Notes: generated by a model from the letters alone, not told the origin. A DNA stretch of 29,385 bases from Burkholderia sp. (GCA_030151225.1 JASLEG010000324.1:1-29385), one strand, 5' to 3'; counted from the stretch's first letter, positions 16,718 through 24,900 are shown. Numbers and translations are program-made.

Positions 16718-17074
16718 CAGGTCGAGACCGCGATGGCGCACCTGAACCCGGCGCAGCAGCAGACGGTCGCGCAGGGCGAACGGATCGTGGGCTCGGTGGC
16801 GATCGACGGCGAGGATCCGGGCGAGCACCCCGCGCACCTGCGCTGGTTCACCCTCGACGAGGGCTGCCGCGGCAGCGGCATGGGCCGCCGCCTGCCGGGC
16901 GAGGCGGTGGCGTTCTGCGACCGCCAGGGCTTCGACACCTGCGAGCGGTGGACCTTCAAGGGGCTCGACGCGGCGCGCAAGCTCCACGAGTCGTTCGGCC
17001 AGGTGCGGGTGATGGAGGAAGTGGGCGACCAGTGGGGCCGCCGGGTGACGGAGCAGCGCTTCAGCCGCAAGCGG
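16718..17074 (+). pseudogene. Remnant of a GNAT N-acetyltransferase (probably of the MarR-GNAT fusion type)
   Basis: The clear part reads HLRWFTLDEGCRGSGMGRRL, then GEAVAFCDRQGF, WTFKGLDAARKLHESFG and EQRF, the acetyl-CoA-binding half of a GNAT enzyme. Proteins with this sequence usually carry a MarR domain in front and are about 300 residues long. Here only a short piece (ETAMAHLNPAQQQTVAQGE) precedes it, and the open frame further upstream to 16562 shows no MarR domain. The N-terminal half therefore seems to be deleted. The 3' end runs into a G7 tract (17073-17079) and stays open for about 90 unrelated Arg-rich codons. One base fewer in the G-run would restore a stop at 17103. It could still yield a short product, but I read it as decayed. 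Confidence 0.55.
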
Positions 17075-17108
17075 GGGGGCGCCGGGTCGATCGTCGGCGG
17101 TTTGAAGG

Positions 17109-17303
17109 GTGACGACGACGGGCGGCGACCTGTCCGTCGATTCCGCCGGTTCGAACAATTTCGACTCGCTGCGCGCCTACGACTCCGGCCCGAACGGCGT
17201 GGACCTGGCGAACCTGAACTCGACGCCGGCCGGCACCGGCGACCCGACCTACGTGCAGAAGGTCATGCAGGCCGCGCAGGAATCGGGGCTGGCCACGGCC
17301 TGA
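17109..17303 (+). CDS. Small orphan ORF (64 residues), possibly a C-terminal gene fragment
   Basis: The frame opens at a GTG four bases after an in-frame TGA and ends at 17303. The composition is unlike the high-Arg shadows around it: rich in Asn, Ser, Asp and Gly (SAGSNNFDSLRAYDSG, GVDLANLNSTPAGTGDP), ending in a short helical YVQKVMQAAQESGLATA. There is no convincing ribosome site, because AAGG abuts the GTG. It may be the tail of a larger lost gene. One frame change near 17110-17125 would join it to GSIVGGLKGDDDG in the preceding frame. I recognise no family. Confidence 0.4.
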   Translation: MTTTGGDLSVDSAGSNNFDSLRAYDSGPNGVDLANLNSTPAGTGDPTYVQKVMQAAQESGLATA

Positions 17304-17371
17304 AATCCCGGCGCGGGGCGCGATCGCATCGCCGCGCACCGTGCGTGACGTGACGAGGCGAGACATACCGC

Positions 17372-18106
17372 TCACACCGCCTTCGAGCGCGTCAACCGCA
17401 TCGAGATGTGAAAACGCTCGGCCGGATGCAGCGTGACCGACGTCTCGAACGACTCGCCGCCCGCATCGAAATAGCGCCGCACGATCTCCAGCGCGGCCGA
17501 GCCCGGCTCGACGCGCAGGCGCTTCGCCATGGTGGCCGTGACCGTCACGGCACGCACTTCCTGCCGAATCTCCTCGATCGCGCGCCCGTAGCGGCGCTCG
17601 ATCAGCGTGCTCACGAGCGTGTCGGGATTGTCCCGCGCGGCTTGCGCCACCTCGTCGTAGCCCGGATCGATGTACACGTCGGTCCAGCCCACCGGGGCGC
17701 TGTCCCGGTCCCCCAGGATCCGCAGGCTCGAAATGCGCAGCCACGGCGTGCGCGGCGCGCACTGCAGCGTGGCCGCGAGCTTCGCCGTGGCCTCGATCGT
17801 CTCGATCGACTGCACCGCGCGCAGATGCTCGGAGCCGAACTGCACGAGATCGTCGACCGAGGCCAGCGACGGCCGGAAGTCGCGGCGCGGCTCGGCCGAT
17901 TCGACGCGCGTGCCCGCGTTCTTGCGGCGCGAGACGAGCCCGCGCGCCTGCAGCTCGGCCAGCGCGGCGCGCACCGTGTGGCGGCTGGTGCGGTACAGGT
18001 CCCGCAGCTCGAGCTCGGTGGGCAGGTTGGAGCCGACCGGGTAACGGCCCGATGCGATGCCGTCGGTGAGGTCCCGGGCGATGTCGGCGAAATGAGGCCT
18101 GTTCAT
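17372..18106 (-). CDS. GntR-family regulator with UTRA effector domain (HutC/FadR-like HTH)
   Basis: 244 residues. The N-terminal winged helix-turn-helix shows DLTDGIASGRYPVGSNLPTE, then ELRDLYRTSRHTVRAALAEL and GLVSRRKNAGTRV. Residues about 90-240 form a UTRA ligand-binding domain (LRISSLRI, WTDVYIDPGY, RQEVRAVTVTATMAKRLRVE, ALEIVRRYFDAGG, FETSVTLHPAERF). UTRA regulators are usually repressors released by a small molecule from the pathway they control. It is divergent from a lyase-symporter pair, and the gap holds two palindromes that fit its likely binding sites. Confidence 0.93.
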   Translation of the reverse strand: MNRPHFADIARDLTDGIASGRYPVGSNLPTELELRDLYRTSRHTVRAALAELQARGLVSRRKNAGTRVESAEPRRDFRPSLASVDDLVQFGSEHLRAVQSIETIEATAKLAATLQCAPRTPWLRISSLRILGDRDSAPVGWTDVYIDPGYDEVAQAARDNPDTLVSTLIERRYGRAIEEIRQEVRAVTVTATMAKRLRVEPGSAALEIVRRYFDAGGESFETSVTLHPAERFHISMRLTRSKAV

Positions 18107-18157
18107 GGTGGAGACGTGTCTGGCATCGGAAACATGGGGTAAATCATAGCTTGTCCG

Positions 18158-18195
18158 ATATGTTCGAACATATAGACTTCAATATGTCCGGACAT
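18158..18195. promoter_or_regulatory. Paired palindromic operators, probably for the UTRA regulator
   Basis: A perfect 16-bp palindrome, ATATGTTCGAACATAT (18158-18173), is followed by a 12-bp palindrome, ATGTCCGGACAT (18184-18195). They share the core TGTYCGRACA, with centres 24 bp apart. Extra TGTCCG half-sites lie at 18152 and 18205. They occupy the divergent gap between the GntR gene and the lyase, so one regulator could control both directions. The sites are seen directly; the regulator assignment is inferred from position and symmetry. Confidence 0.7.
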
Positions 18196-18239
18196 GATGA
18201 TGCATGTCCGTCCCTGTTTTCACGATTGCCGGGAGTGCC

Positions 18240-19643
18240 ATGCCCAGTTCCACCGTTCCGTTCGCCAGCACCGTGATCGATTCCGTCCTGTTCCGCGACG
18301 CCTTCGGCACGGCGAGGATGCGCGCGCTGTTTTCCGATCACGCGCTGATCCAGCGCTACATCGACGTGGAGGTGGCGCTCGCGCGTGCCCAGGCCCGCAC
18401 CGGCGTGATTCCGGCCGAGGCGGCCGAGGTGATCGCGCGCGAGTCGCGCATCGAGCGCATCGACTTCGACCACATGCGCGAGGAGACCGACATCGTCGGC
18501 TATCCGATCCTGCCGCTGGTGCACCAACTGGTGGCGATGTGCGGCGAGGCGGGCCGCTACGTGCACTGGGGCGCGACCACCCAGGACATCATGGATACGG
18601 CGGTCGCGCTGCAGGTGCGCGACGCGCTCGATTCGATCGACGCGGACATCCGCGAGCTGCGCGGCATACTCGCGGCGCTGGCGGTCAGGCATCGCGACAC
18701 GCCGATGGCGGGCCGCACCCACCTGCAGCAGGCGCTGCCGGTCACCTTCGGCTACAAGGTGGCGATCTGGCTGGCCATGTTCGATCGTCATCAGGTGCGG
18801 CTCGCGCAGCTGCGCGAGCGCGTGGCGGTGGTGGAGTTCGCCGGCGCGGCGGGCACGCTGGCCTCGCTCGGCGAGGCGGGTTTCGCGGTGCAGCAGGCGC
18901 TGGCCGAGGAACTGAAGCTCGGCGTGCCGGCCACCACCTGGCACGTCGCGCGCGACGGTTTCGCCGAAGCGGTGAACCTGCTCGCGCTCGTGACCGGCTC
19001 GCTCGGCAAGATCGCGCTCGACGTGATGATCATGGCGTCGACCGAATTTGCCGAGGTGTACGAACCGTTCGTGAAGGGGCGCGGCGCCAGCAGCACGATG
19101 CCCCAGAAGCGCAACCCGATCTCGAGCGAGCTGATGCTCGCGGCGGCCAAGGCGGTGCGCCAGCATGCGGGGCTCATGGTGGACGCGATGGTGCAGGACT
19201 TCGAGCGCGCGACGGGCCCGTGGCACGCCGAGTGGATCGCGATTCCCGAAAGCTTCGTGCTGACATCCGGCGCGCTGCATCAGGCGAAGTTCGCGCTGGG
19301 CGGCCTGGTGGTCGACACCGGGCGCATGAAGCACAACCTCGGCATCAGCCGCGGCCTGATCGTGGCCGAGGCGGTGATGATGGGCATGGCGCCGTACACG
19401 GGCCGCCAGCAGGCACACGACATCGTGTACGACGCGTGCCGCACCGTGCACCAGCACGGCGGCACGCTGGCCGAGGCGCTGGCCGCGCTGCCGGCCGTCA
19501 CGGCGCACTTCGATCGCGCCGCGATCGAGCGCATGACGGATCCGGCCAACTACCTGGGCCTCGCGCCCGCCATGGTGGATCGCGCGGTGGAACTGTCGAA
19601 CGGCATCCGAGCCGTCGGGGACGAAAGGAGGAGCACACCATGA
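18240..19643 (+). CDS. Fumarase/aspartase-superfamily lyase (adenylosuccinate lyase / PcaB-like)
   Basis: 467 residues from the ATG at 18240, which has GGGAG just upstream. An in-frame ATG at 18204 lacks a ribosome site and would lie inside an operator half-site. Superfamily blocks are clear: HWGATTQDIMDT (109-120), GRTHLQQALP with His161, and GASSTMPQKRNPISSE (282-297), the mobile catalytic-serine loop. The rest (GTLASLG, TWHVARDGFAE, LVTGSLGKIALDV) is closest to 3-carboxymuconate cycloisomerase and adenylosuccinate lyase relatives. Most members eliminate fumarate from an N- or C-substituted succinate. It overlaps the next gene by 4 bp. Neither purine genes nor other protocatechuate genes are nearby, so a dedicated catabolic lyase for an imported acid is more likely than PurB or PcaB. 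Confidence 0.85.
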   Translation: MPSSTVPFASTVIDSVLFRDAFGTARMRALFSDHALIQRYIDVEVALARAQARTGVIPAEAAEVIARESRIERIDFDHMREETDIVGYPILPLVHQLVAMCGEAGRYVHWGATTQDIMDTAVALQVRDALDSIDADIRELRGILAALAVRHRDTPMAGRTHLQQALPVTFGYKVAIWLAMFDRHQVRLAQLRERVAVVEFAGAAGTLASLGEAGFAVQQALAEELKLGVPATTWHVARDGFAEAVNLLALVTGSLGKIALDVMIMASTEFAEVYEPFVKGRGASSTMPQKRNPISSELMLAAAKAVRQHAGLMVDAMVQDFERATGPWHAEWIAIPESFVLTSGALHQAKFALGGLVVDTGRMKHNLGISRGLIVAEAVMMGMAPYTGRQQAHDIVYDACRTVHQHGGTLAEALAALPAVTAHFDRAAIERMTDPANYLGLAPAMVDRAVELSNGIRAVGDERRSTP

Positions 19644-20926
19644 ACGACACCAACCCGCCGCGCGACGCGGCCGTGGCGCCGCCGCGCAAGCTGCCCTGGT
19701 ATCGCCGGCTTGGCATGCAGGTGCTGATCTCGCTGGTGCTGGGCATCGCGCTGGGCATCGCGTTGCCGAAGTTCGGCACCCAGCTGAAGGTGCTCGGCGA
19801 CATCTTCCTCGCGCTGATCAGGGCGGGCGTGGCGCCGCTGGTGTTCCTCACCATCGTGCACGGCATCGCTTCGGCCGGCGACGCGCGCAGCGCGGGGCGG
19901 GTGGGCTGGCGCGCGCTCGTCTATTTCGAGGTGGTGTCCACGCTGGCGCTGGCGTTCGGCCTGCTGGCCGGCAACCTGCTGCAGACCGGCCGCGCGATGA
20001 GCGGCGCGGCCGTCGGCGCGGTGCCGGTCAGCGTCACGAAGGCGCCGCCGCAGGGCTTCGTGGCGTTCGTCATGCAGCTGGTGCCCGACAACTTCATCGG
20101 CGCGTTCGCGAAGGGCGAGCTGCTGCAGGTGGTGGTGCTCGCCGTGCTGGTGGGGATCGGCATCCTGGCGATTCCCGAGCGGCGCCGCACCCGGATCAAC
20201 GACGGGCTCGCGCTCGTCTCCGACGTGCTGTTCTCGTTCATCAACCTCGTGATGAAGCTCGCGCCGTTCGGCACGCTGGGCGCGGTGGCCTACTCGGTGG
20301 GCAGCAACGGCACCGCCGTGCTGATCGCGCTGGCGCAGCTGGTGTTCAGCTTCTACGCGGTGGTGCTGCTGTTCATCGCCGTGGTGATGGGCGCGATCGC
20401 GCGGCTGGCCGGCTTCAGCCTGTGGCGCTTCCTGCGCTACATCAAGGACGAGGTGTTCATCGTGCTCGGCACGGCCTCGTCGGAGAGCGCGCTGCCGCGC
20501 CTGCTGATCAAGCTCGAGCGGCTCGGCTGCGCGAAGCAGACGGTGGGGCTGGTGCTGCCCACCGGCTATGCGTTCAACCTCGACGGCACCTCGATCTTCA
20601 TGTCGATGGGCGTGATGTTCATCGCCCATGCCTACGGCGTGCCGATCACGCCCGGCCATCAGATCGCGATCCTGTTGCTGATGCTGCTGACCTCGAAGGG
20701 CGCGGCCACGGTGTCGGGCGGCTCCTTCGTGGTGTTCGCCGCCACCGTGACGTCCACCGGCATCCTGCCGGTGGAGGGGCTCGCGCTGATCTTCGGTGTG
20801 TACCGCTTCATGTCGATGGCGATCGCCACCTGCAACACGATCGGCAACAGCCTGGCCACGGTGGTGGTGGCGCGCTGGTCGAACACCTTCGATGCGGCGC
20901 AGGCCGAGCGCCAGCTATATCCGTAG
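19640..20926 (+). CDS. Dicarboxylate:cation symporter (DAACS / SDF family)
   Basis: 428 residues. The ATG at 19640 overlaps the lyase stop (ATGA) and has a strong AAAGGAGGAG site at 19624-19633. Family signatures are present: GTASSESALPRL (277-288, the re-entrant hairpin serines), NLDGTSIFMSMG (Asn313-Asp315), SKGAATVSGGSF and NTIGNSLATVVVARW (399-413). The last helix lacks the Asp and Arg of glutamate/aspartate carriers and resembles DctA-type C4-dicarboxylate carriers. It probably imports a di- or tricarboxylate that the coupled lyase splits. Control by the divergent UTRA regulator is expected. Confidence 0.92.
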   Translation: MNDTNPPRDAAVAPPRKLPWYRRLGMQVLISLVLGIALGIALPKFGTQLKVLGDIFLALIRAGVAPLVFLTIVHGIASAGDARSAGRVGWRALVYFEVVSTLALAFGLLAGNLLQTGRAMSGAAVGAVPVSVTKAPPQGFVAFVMQLVPDNFIGAFAKGELLQVVVLAVLVGIGILAIPERRRTRINDGLALVSDVLFSFINLVMKLAPFGTLGAVAYSVGSNGTAVLIALAQLVFSFYAVVLLFIAVVMGAIARLAGFSLWRFLRYIKDEVFIVLGTASSESALPRLLIKLERLGCAKQTVGLVLPTGYAFNLDGTSIFMSMGVMFIAHAYGVPITPGHQIAILLLMLLTSKGAATVSGGSFVVFAATVTSTGILPVEGLALIFGVYRFMSMAIATCNTIGNSLATVVVARWSNTFDAAQAERQLYP

Positions 20927-21004
20927 CGTTGCGCGGACGGCGGCGCGGAGGAGGCGGCCGACGCCGATGCGGTGCTGCGCGGCTGAGCGCGCCGCGGCGG
21001 CGGC

Positions 21005-21895
21005 TCACTTCACGCGCTTCAGGCCGTCGATCAGTGCCCGCAACTTTCCCGACACCTTGCCACCGCTCGGGAAGTACAGATAGAAGCCCGGAATCTCCGG
21101 GCAGAAGCGGTCGAGCAGGCTCACCAGCTCGCCGCGCGCCAGATGCGGCGCGAAGGTCTCGGCCATGCCGAAGGTGATGCCCGCGCCGGCCAGCGCGGTG
21201 TGGATCATCACGCGCATGTCGTTGGTGGTGGTGCGCGGCTGCACGGCCACGTCGAAGGCGCGCCCGCGCTCGGCGAATTCCCAGCGATACGGCGCGGTGT
21301 CGGGCGCGGGCCGCCAGCCGATGCAGTCGAACTCGGGCAGCTCGCGCGGGTGTCTCGGCACGCCGCGCCGCGCGCAGTACGCGGGCGAGGCCACCACGAT
21401 CTGCCGCTGCGGGCCCGACACCGGCACCGCGATCATGTCGGCCTCGATCACCTCGCCCAGCCGCACGCCGGCATCGTAGCCGGCCTGCACGATGTCGAAC
21501 TCGTCGTCGGTCACGAACACGTCCAGCGCGATGCCGGGATGGCGCTCGATGAAGCGCGCCAGCGATTCGCCGCGCATCACGCTCTCCGCGATCGACGACA
21601 CCACCAGCCGGATCGTGCCGCTCGGCTCGCCGTGCGCGTCGCCGATCGCATCCAGCGCCTGCGCGAGCGCGGCACGCGCCGGCGCCAGCGAGGCCAGCAG
21701 CCGCTCGCCGGCCGCCGTGAGCCGCACCGTGCGCGTGGTGCGCAGGAACAGCGGCGCGCCCACGCGGGCCTCGAGCCGCGCGACGGCCTGGCTCACCGCG
21801 GGCCGCGTCACGCCCAGGCGCTCGCCGGCGCGCCGGAAGCTCAGCGTCTCGGCCACCGCCTGAAACACGGCCATGCCGTCGAAGAAATCGTCCAT
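21005..21895 (-). CDS. LysR-type transcriptional regulator
   Basis: 296 residues from the ATG at 21895 (MDDFFDGMAVFQAV). The upstream in-frame extension of 28 codons lacks family sequence. The helix-turn-helix shows SFRRAGERLGVTRPAVSQAV and ARLEARVGAPLFLRTTRTV. The effector domain has SGTIRLVVSSIAESV and ends with PGFYLYFPSGGKVSGKLRAL. That C-terminal block is typical of the large DsdC/GcvA-like 'Asp/Phe' LTTR group found next to oxidoreductases. It is divergent from a short-chain dehydrogenase 121 bp away, its likely target. Confidence 0.92.
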   Translation of the reverse strand: MDDFFDGMAVFQAVAETLSFRRAGERLGVTRPAVSQAVARLEARVGAPLFLRTTRTVRLTAAGERLLASLAPARAALAQALDAIGDAHGEPSGTIRLVVSSIAESVMRGESLARFIERHPGIALDVFVTDDEFDIVQAGYDAGVRLGEVIEADMIAVPVSGPQRQIVVASPAYCARRGVPRHPRELPEFDCIGWRPAPDTAPYRWEFAERGRAFDVAVQPRTTTNDMRVMIHTALAGAGITFGMAETFAPHLARGELVSLLDRFCPEIPGFYLYFPSGGKVSGKLRALIDGLKRVK

Positions 21896-22016
21896 TGGTA
21901 AGTGTGGGTAACTGGGCCATGCAAGTTCAGCTACTCGATCCTCGCAGCCCGGCCGCGTAATGTCCAGGGGTCGCGACACACTTTCAACCGGGCGCCCCTT
22001 TCGACGGACTCATCAC

Positions 22017-22757
22017 ATGGACACTCAACTCACGCGTACCGACAAGACAATCCTGATCACCGGCGCCTCGGCCGGCATCGGCGAGGGCATCGCGCGCGTC
22101 GCGGCCGCCGCCGGCGCGCGGCTCGTGCTCGGCGCGCGCCGCACCGAGCGGCTCGAGGCGCTGGCCGCGCAATTGCGGGCCGACGGCGCGCAGGTCGTCT
22201 ACCAGGCGCTCGACGTGACCGGGCGCGACCAGCTGCGCGACTTCGTGGCCTTCGCGCAGGACGCGTTCGGCAGCGTGGACGTGCTCGTCAACAACGCCGG
22301 CGTGATGCCGCTCTCGCCCATGCGTTCGCTCAAGCTCGACGAGTGGGACCGCATGATCGACGTGAACCTCCGCGGCGTGCTGCACGGCATCGCCGCGGTG
22401 CTGCCGGTGATGGAAACGCAGGGCCACGGCCACATCGTCAACGTGTCGTCGGTGGGCGGGCTGGCCGTGTCGCCCACGGCCGCCGTGTACTGCGCGACCA
22501 AGTACGCGGTGCGCGCGATCTCGGAAGGCCTGCGCCAGGAACACGACCGGCTGCGCGTGACCTGCGTGTACCCGGGCGTGGTGGAGTCGGAGCTCGCGCA
22601 CACGATCACCGATCCGGCCGCCGCCGAGCTGATGCGCGGCTATCGCGCGATCAGCATCCGCCCCGATGCGATCGGCCGCGCCGTGCTGCATGCGATCACC
22701 CAGCCGGCCGACGTGGACACCAACGAGATCGTGGTGCGCCCCGTGCGCACGCGCTGA
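22017..22757 (+). CDS. Short-chain dehydrogenase/reductase (classical SDR)
   Basis: 246 residues from the ATG at 22017. The nucleotide-binding motif TGASAGIG lies at 15-22, NNAG at 92-95, and the catalytic residues are Ser145, Tyr158 and Lys162 (VYCATKYAV). Arg residues after strand 2 (GARRTERL) favour NADP(H). The substrate cannot be told; family members of this type reduce ketones, aldehydes or quinones. It is divergent from the LysR gene and 194 bp upstream of the aldolase gene. Confidence 0.93.
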   Translation: MDTQLTRTDKTILITGASAGIGEGIARVAAAAGARLVLGARRTERLEALAAQLRADGAQVVYQALDVTGRDQLRDFVAFAQDAFGSVDVLVNNAGVMPLSPMRSLKLDEWDRMIDVNLRGVLHGIAAVLPVMETQGHGHIVNVSSVGGLAVSPTAAVYCATKYAVRAISEGLRQEHDRLRVTCVYPGVVESELAHTITDPAAAELMRGYRAISIRPDAIGRAVLHAITQPADVDTNEIVVRPVRTR

Positions 22758-22773
22758 CGCGCCGGGCGCCGCG

Positions 22774-22790
22774 CCGCCGGGCGGATTTTT
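22774..22790 (+). terminator. Weak intrinsic terminator candidate after the SDR gene
   Basis: A short CCGC-CGG-GCGG hairpin is followed by ATTTTT, about 17 bp after the SDR stop. The stem is only 4 bp, so strength is doubtful. Confidence 0.3.
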
Positions 22791-22951
22791 CAGCCGCCGG
22801 CGCGGATGCGGAGATATTTTCAGCCTGCGGCGGCGGTGGCCATGCGGGCGCGGGCCGCGACGCGCTGGCCCGGTTCGTGCTTGTATACGCGATTCGGCCG
22901 GCGTTCCCCGGCTCCCGTTCGAACCCGTTCACCGCCGCCAAAGGAGCGATG

Positions 22952-23857
22952 ATGCACACCGATTCCCGCATGTTGACCCAGATCACCGAAGGCGCCGGCT
23001 TCATCGCCGCACTCGACCAGAGCGGCGGCTCCACGCCCGGCGCGCTGCGTCAGTACGGCGTGCCCGACAGCGCCTACGACGGCGACGAGGCCATGTTTCG
23101 CCTGATCCACGAGATGCGCGTGCGCATCGTGTCCGCGCCGGCGTTCAGCGGCAGGAAGATCCTCGGCGCGATCCTGTTCGAGGCCACCATGGACGGCCGG
23201 GCGAATGGCAAGCCCGTGCCGGCCTTCCTGTGGGAAGAGCGCGGCATCGTGCCGTTCCTCAAGATCGACAAGGGGCTCGAGAGCGAGGCCGGCGGCGTGC
23301 GCCTGATGAAGCCGATCCCCGAGCTCGAGCGCCTGCTCGAACGCGCCACGCGGCACGGCATCTTCGGCACCAAGATGCGCTCGACGATCGAGACCACCGA
23401 GCGCGCCGGCATCGACGCCGTGGTGGCGCAGCAGTTCGCGGTGGCCGCGCAGGTGAGCGCGGCGGGCCTCGTGCCGATCATCGAGCCCGAGGTGTCGATC
23501 CACACCGCCGGCAAGCCCGAGGCCGAGGCCGCGCTGCGCGACGCGCTGCTGGCGGCGCTCGACGCGCTGCCGGCCGGTCGCCGCGTGATGCTGAAGCTGA
23601 CCCTCCCCGACGTGGCCGGCTTCTACCAGCCGCTCGTCGATCACGCGCGCGTGGCCCGCGTGGTGGCGCTGTCGGGCGGCTATCCGCTCGACGAGGCCTG
23701 CACGCGGCTGGCGGCCAACCGCGGCATCATCGCGAGCTTCTCGCGCGCGCTGATCAACGACCTCAGGCGCGACATGAGCGACGCCGAGTTCGACGCGACG
23801 CTCGGCGCCGTGATCGACCGCGTGTACGCGGCGTCGGTGGACAAGACGGCGGCCTGA
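22952..23857 (+). CDS. fda: Class I fructose-bisphosphate aldolase
   Basis: 301 residues. Of two adjacent ATGs, 22952 lies 5 bases after AAGGAG, which is better spaced than 22949. The whole length follows the compact bacterial class I aldolase of the Staphylococcus Fda type: GFIAALDQSGGSTPGAL, ILGAILFEATMDG, PFLKIDKGL, HGIFGTKMRS, GLVPIIEPEV and LSGGYPLDEA. Lys215 in VMLKLTLPD is the Schiff-base lysine. It makes or cleaves fructose-1,6-bisphosphate in the cytosol without a metal. It appears to be a single-gene unit. Confidence 0.95.
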   Translation: MHTDSRMLTQITEGAGFIAALDQSGGSTPGALRQYGVPDSAYDGDEAMFRLIHEMRVRIVSAPAFSGRKILGAILFEATMDGRANGKPVPAFLWEERGIVPFLKIDKGLESEAGGVRLMKPIPELERLLERATRHGIFGTKMRSTIETTERAGIDAVVAQQFAVAAQVSAAGLVPIIEPEVSIHTAGKPEAEAALRDALLAALDALPAGRRVMLKLTLPDVAGFYQPLVDHARVARVVALSGGYPLDEACTRLAANRGIIASFSRALINDLRRDMSDAEFDATLGAVIDRVYAASVDKTAA

Positions 23858-23874
23858 CGCGGCGCCCGACGGGC

Positions 23875-23901
23875 AAAAAAAATCCCGCCCGGAGGGCGGG
23901 A
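23875..23901 (-). terminator. Strong intrinsic terminator for leftward transcription
   Basis: Read on the minus strand: TCCCGCCC, loop TCC, GGGCGGGA, then eight T residues. The stem is 8 bp with no mismatch (23883-23901), and the T-run corresponds to A8 at 23875-23882 on the plus strand. On the plus strand no T-run follows the hairpin, so it is not a standard terminator for the aldolase gene. No recognised minus-strand gene lies within 1 kb upstream. Confidence 0.75.
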
Positions 23902-24900
23902 TGGATATCTTCCAAGATGGCCTGCGCGACTTGGGGAATCGCGCAATGACAGCGTACCCAAGGTTGCGGGCGCACCAAAGTGCGGTAGCGAACACTCGCA
24001 CGCATCTTTTGTGGCGGCGTGTCGGCACTACGTCGGCGGGGCACCGGTTCCGGCAATTCCTGCCGGAGCGGGCGAGGACGCCAGGGCCGCTGCCGGCCCG
24101 AGACGGCCGTCATTGAGGCAAATCAACGAGGCGGCATTCTTTCGATGCCGTCGGGTTCATGAATCGCGATTCTCCGCCGTGATTCACGGGAGCCTCCGAC
24201 GCCAGCGGGCATGCCACTCGCTCGCGGACCATGGAGATCGCCGGGATGCCGCGGCACCGCGCACGCGCGGCAGACGCGGCGGGTGCCCGGCATGGATTCC
24301 CCACACGCGGCCCGTTTCATGCATGCGTTCCGGCAAGGCCTCCCTCCGTTCCGGCGCAAGCTGGTATCGGCCGCGTTCGACGCCGTGGGCTCGCACGACG
24401 GCACCGGCGCCGGCGACATCGCGCGTCGCAACCTGGCCTGGAACATGGCGGGGCGCTGCGCGGTGCCTCGATGAATCGCGCGCTGGTGCATGCGCCGGGC
24501 TTCGCGGCACACGTTGGGGCGCCTCGCCGGGATCGTGGAGCAGTTGCCGCCCGAGCGGCGCGCGCCCTTGCTGGCGGGCCTGAACCGGCCGGTCGTGAAG
24601 CTCGGCGACGGCGAGCTGCGCGCGACGATGGCGCGCCGCTGCCTGCGGGCCTGCCGGGGGCTGCCGGCGTCGGTGCTCGACGGCCATCTGCCCGGCGCGA
24701 TGCTGCGGAGCCGCGCGGCCACGAACAGTTGCGCATGCAGCAGCTGACGCTCGCGGTCATGGTGGCCGAGCACGTGGCGCACGCGCCGAAGCTGCCGGGC
24801 TCCGACGAACTGAAGGCGGAAGTGGCACGGGTTGATGCCCGGCTTTGCGATCCGGACGTGCTGTTGCCGGCTCCGTCCTGAACTCGGTGCCCCGGCGGCG
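23902..24900. other. About 1 kb without an intact gene; decayed coding remnants
   Basis: No open frame here is both long and protein-like. Short stretches look like former coding sequence on the plus strand but in different frames. About 24293-24474 contains SPHAARFMHAFRQGLPPFRRKLV. About 24490-24705 contains LGRLAGIVEQLPPERRAPLLAGL. About 24711-24881 contains EQLRMQQLTLAVMVAEHV and ends at a TGA. The frame changes between them suggest one or more old frameshifts. The left part has a 7-bp hairpin, TCCGGCA-ATTCC-TGCCGGA (24049-24067). I recognise no family. Confidence 0.5.

Noticed and set aside
18204..18239. Earlier ATG for the fumarase-superfamily lyase
   Set aside because: No ribosome site, and it lies in an operator half-site. 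The ATG at 18240 has GGGAG and begins where family similarity starts.
23763..24113. Minus-strand small protein running through the orphan terminator
   Set aside because: The frame continues straight through the hairpin and T-run into the antisense of the aldolase gene, so it is unlikely to be a real gene end.
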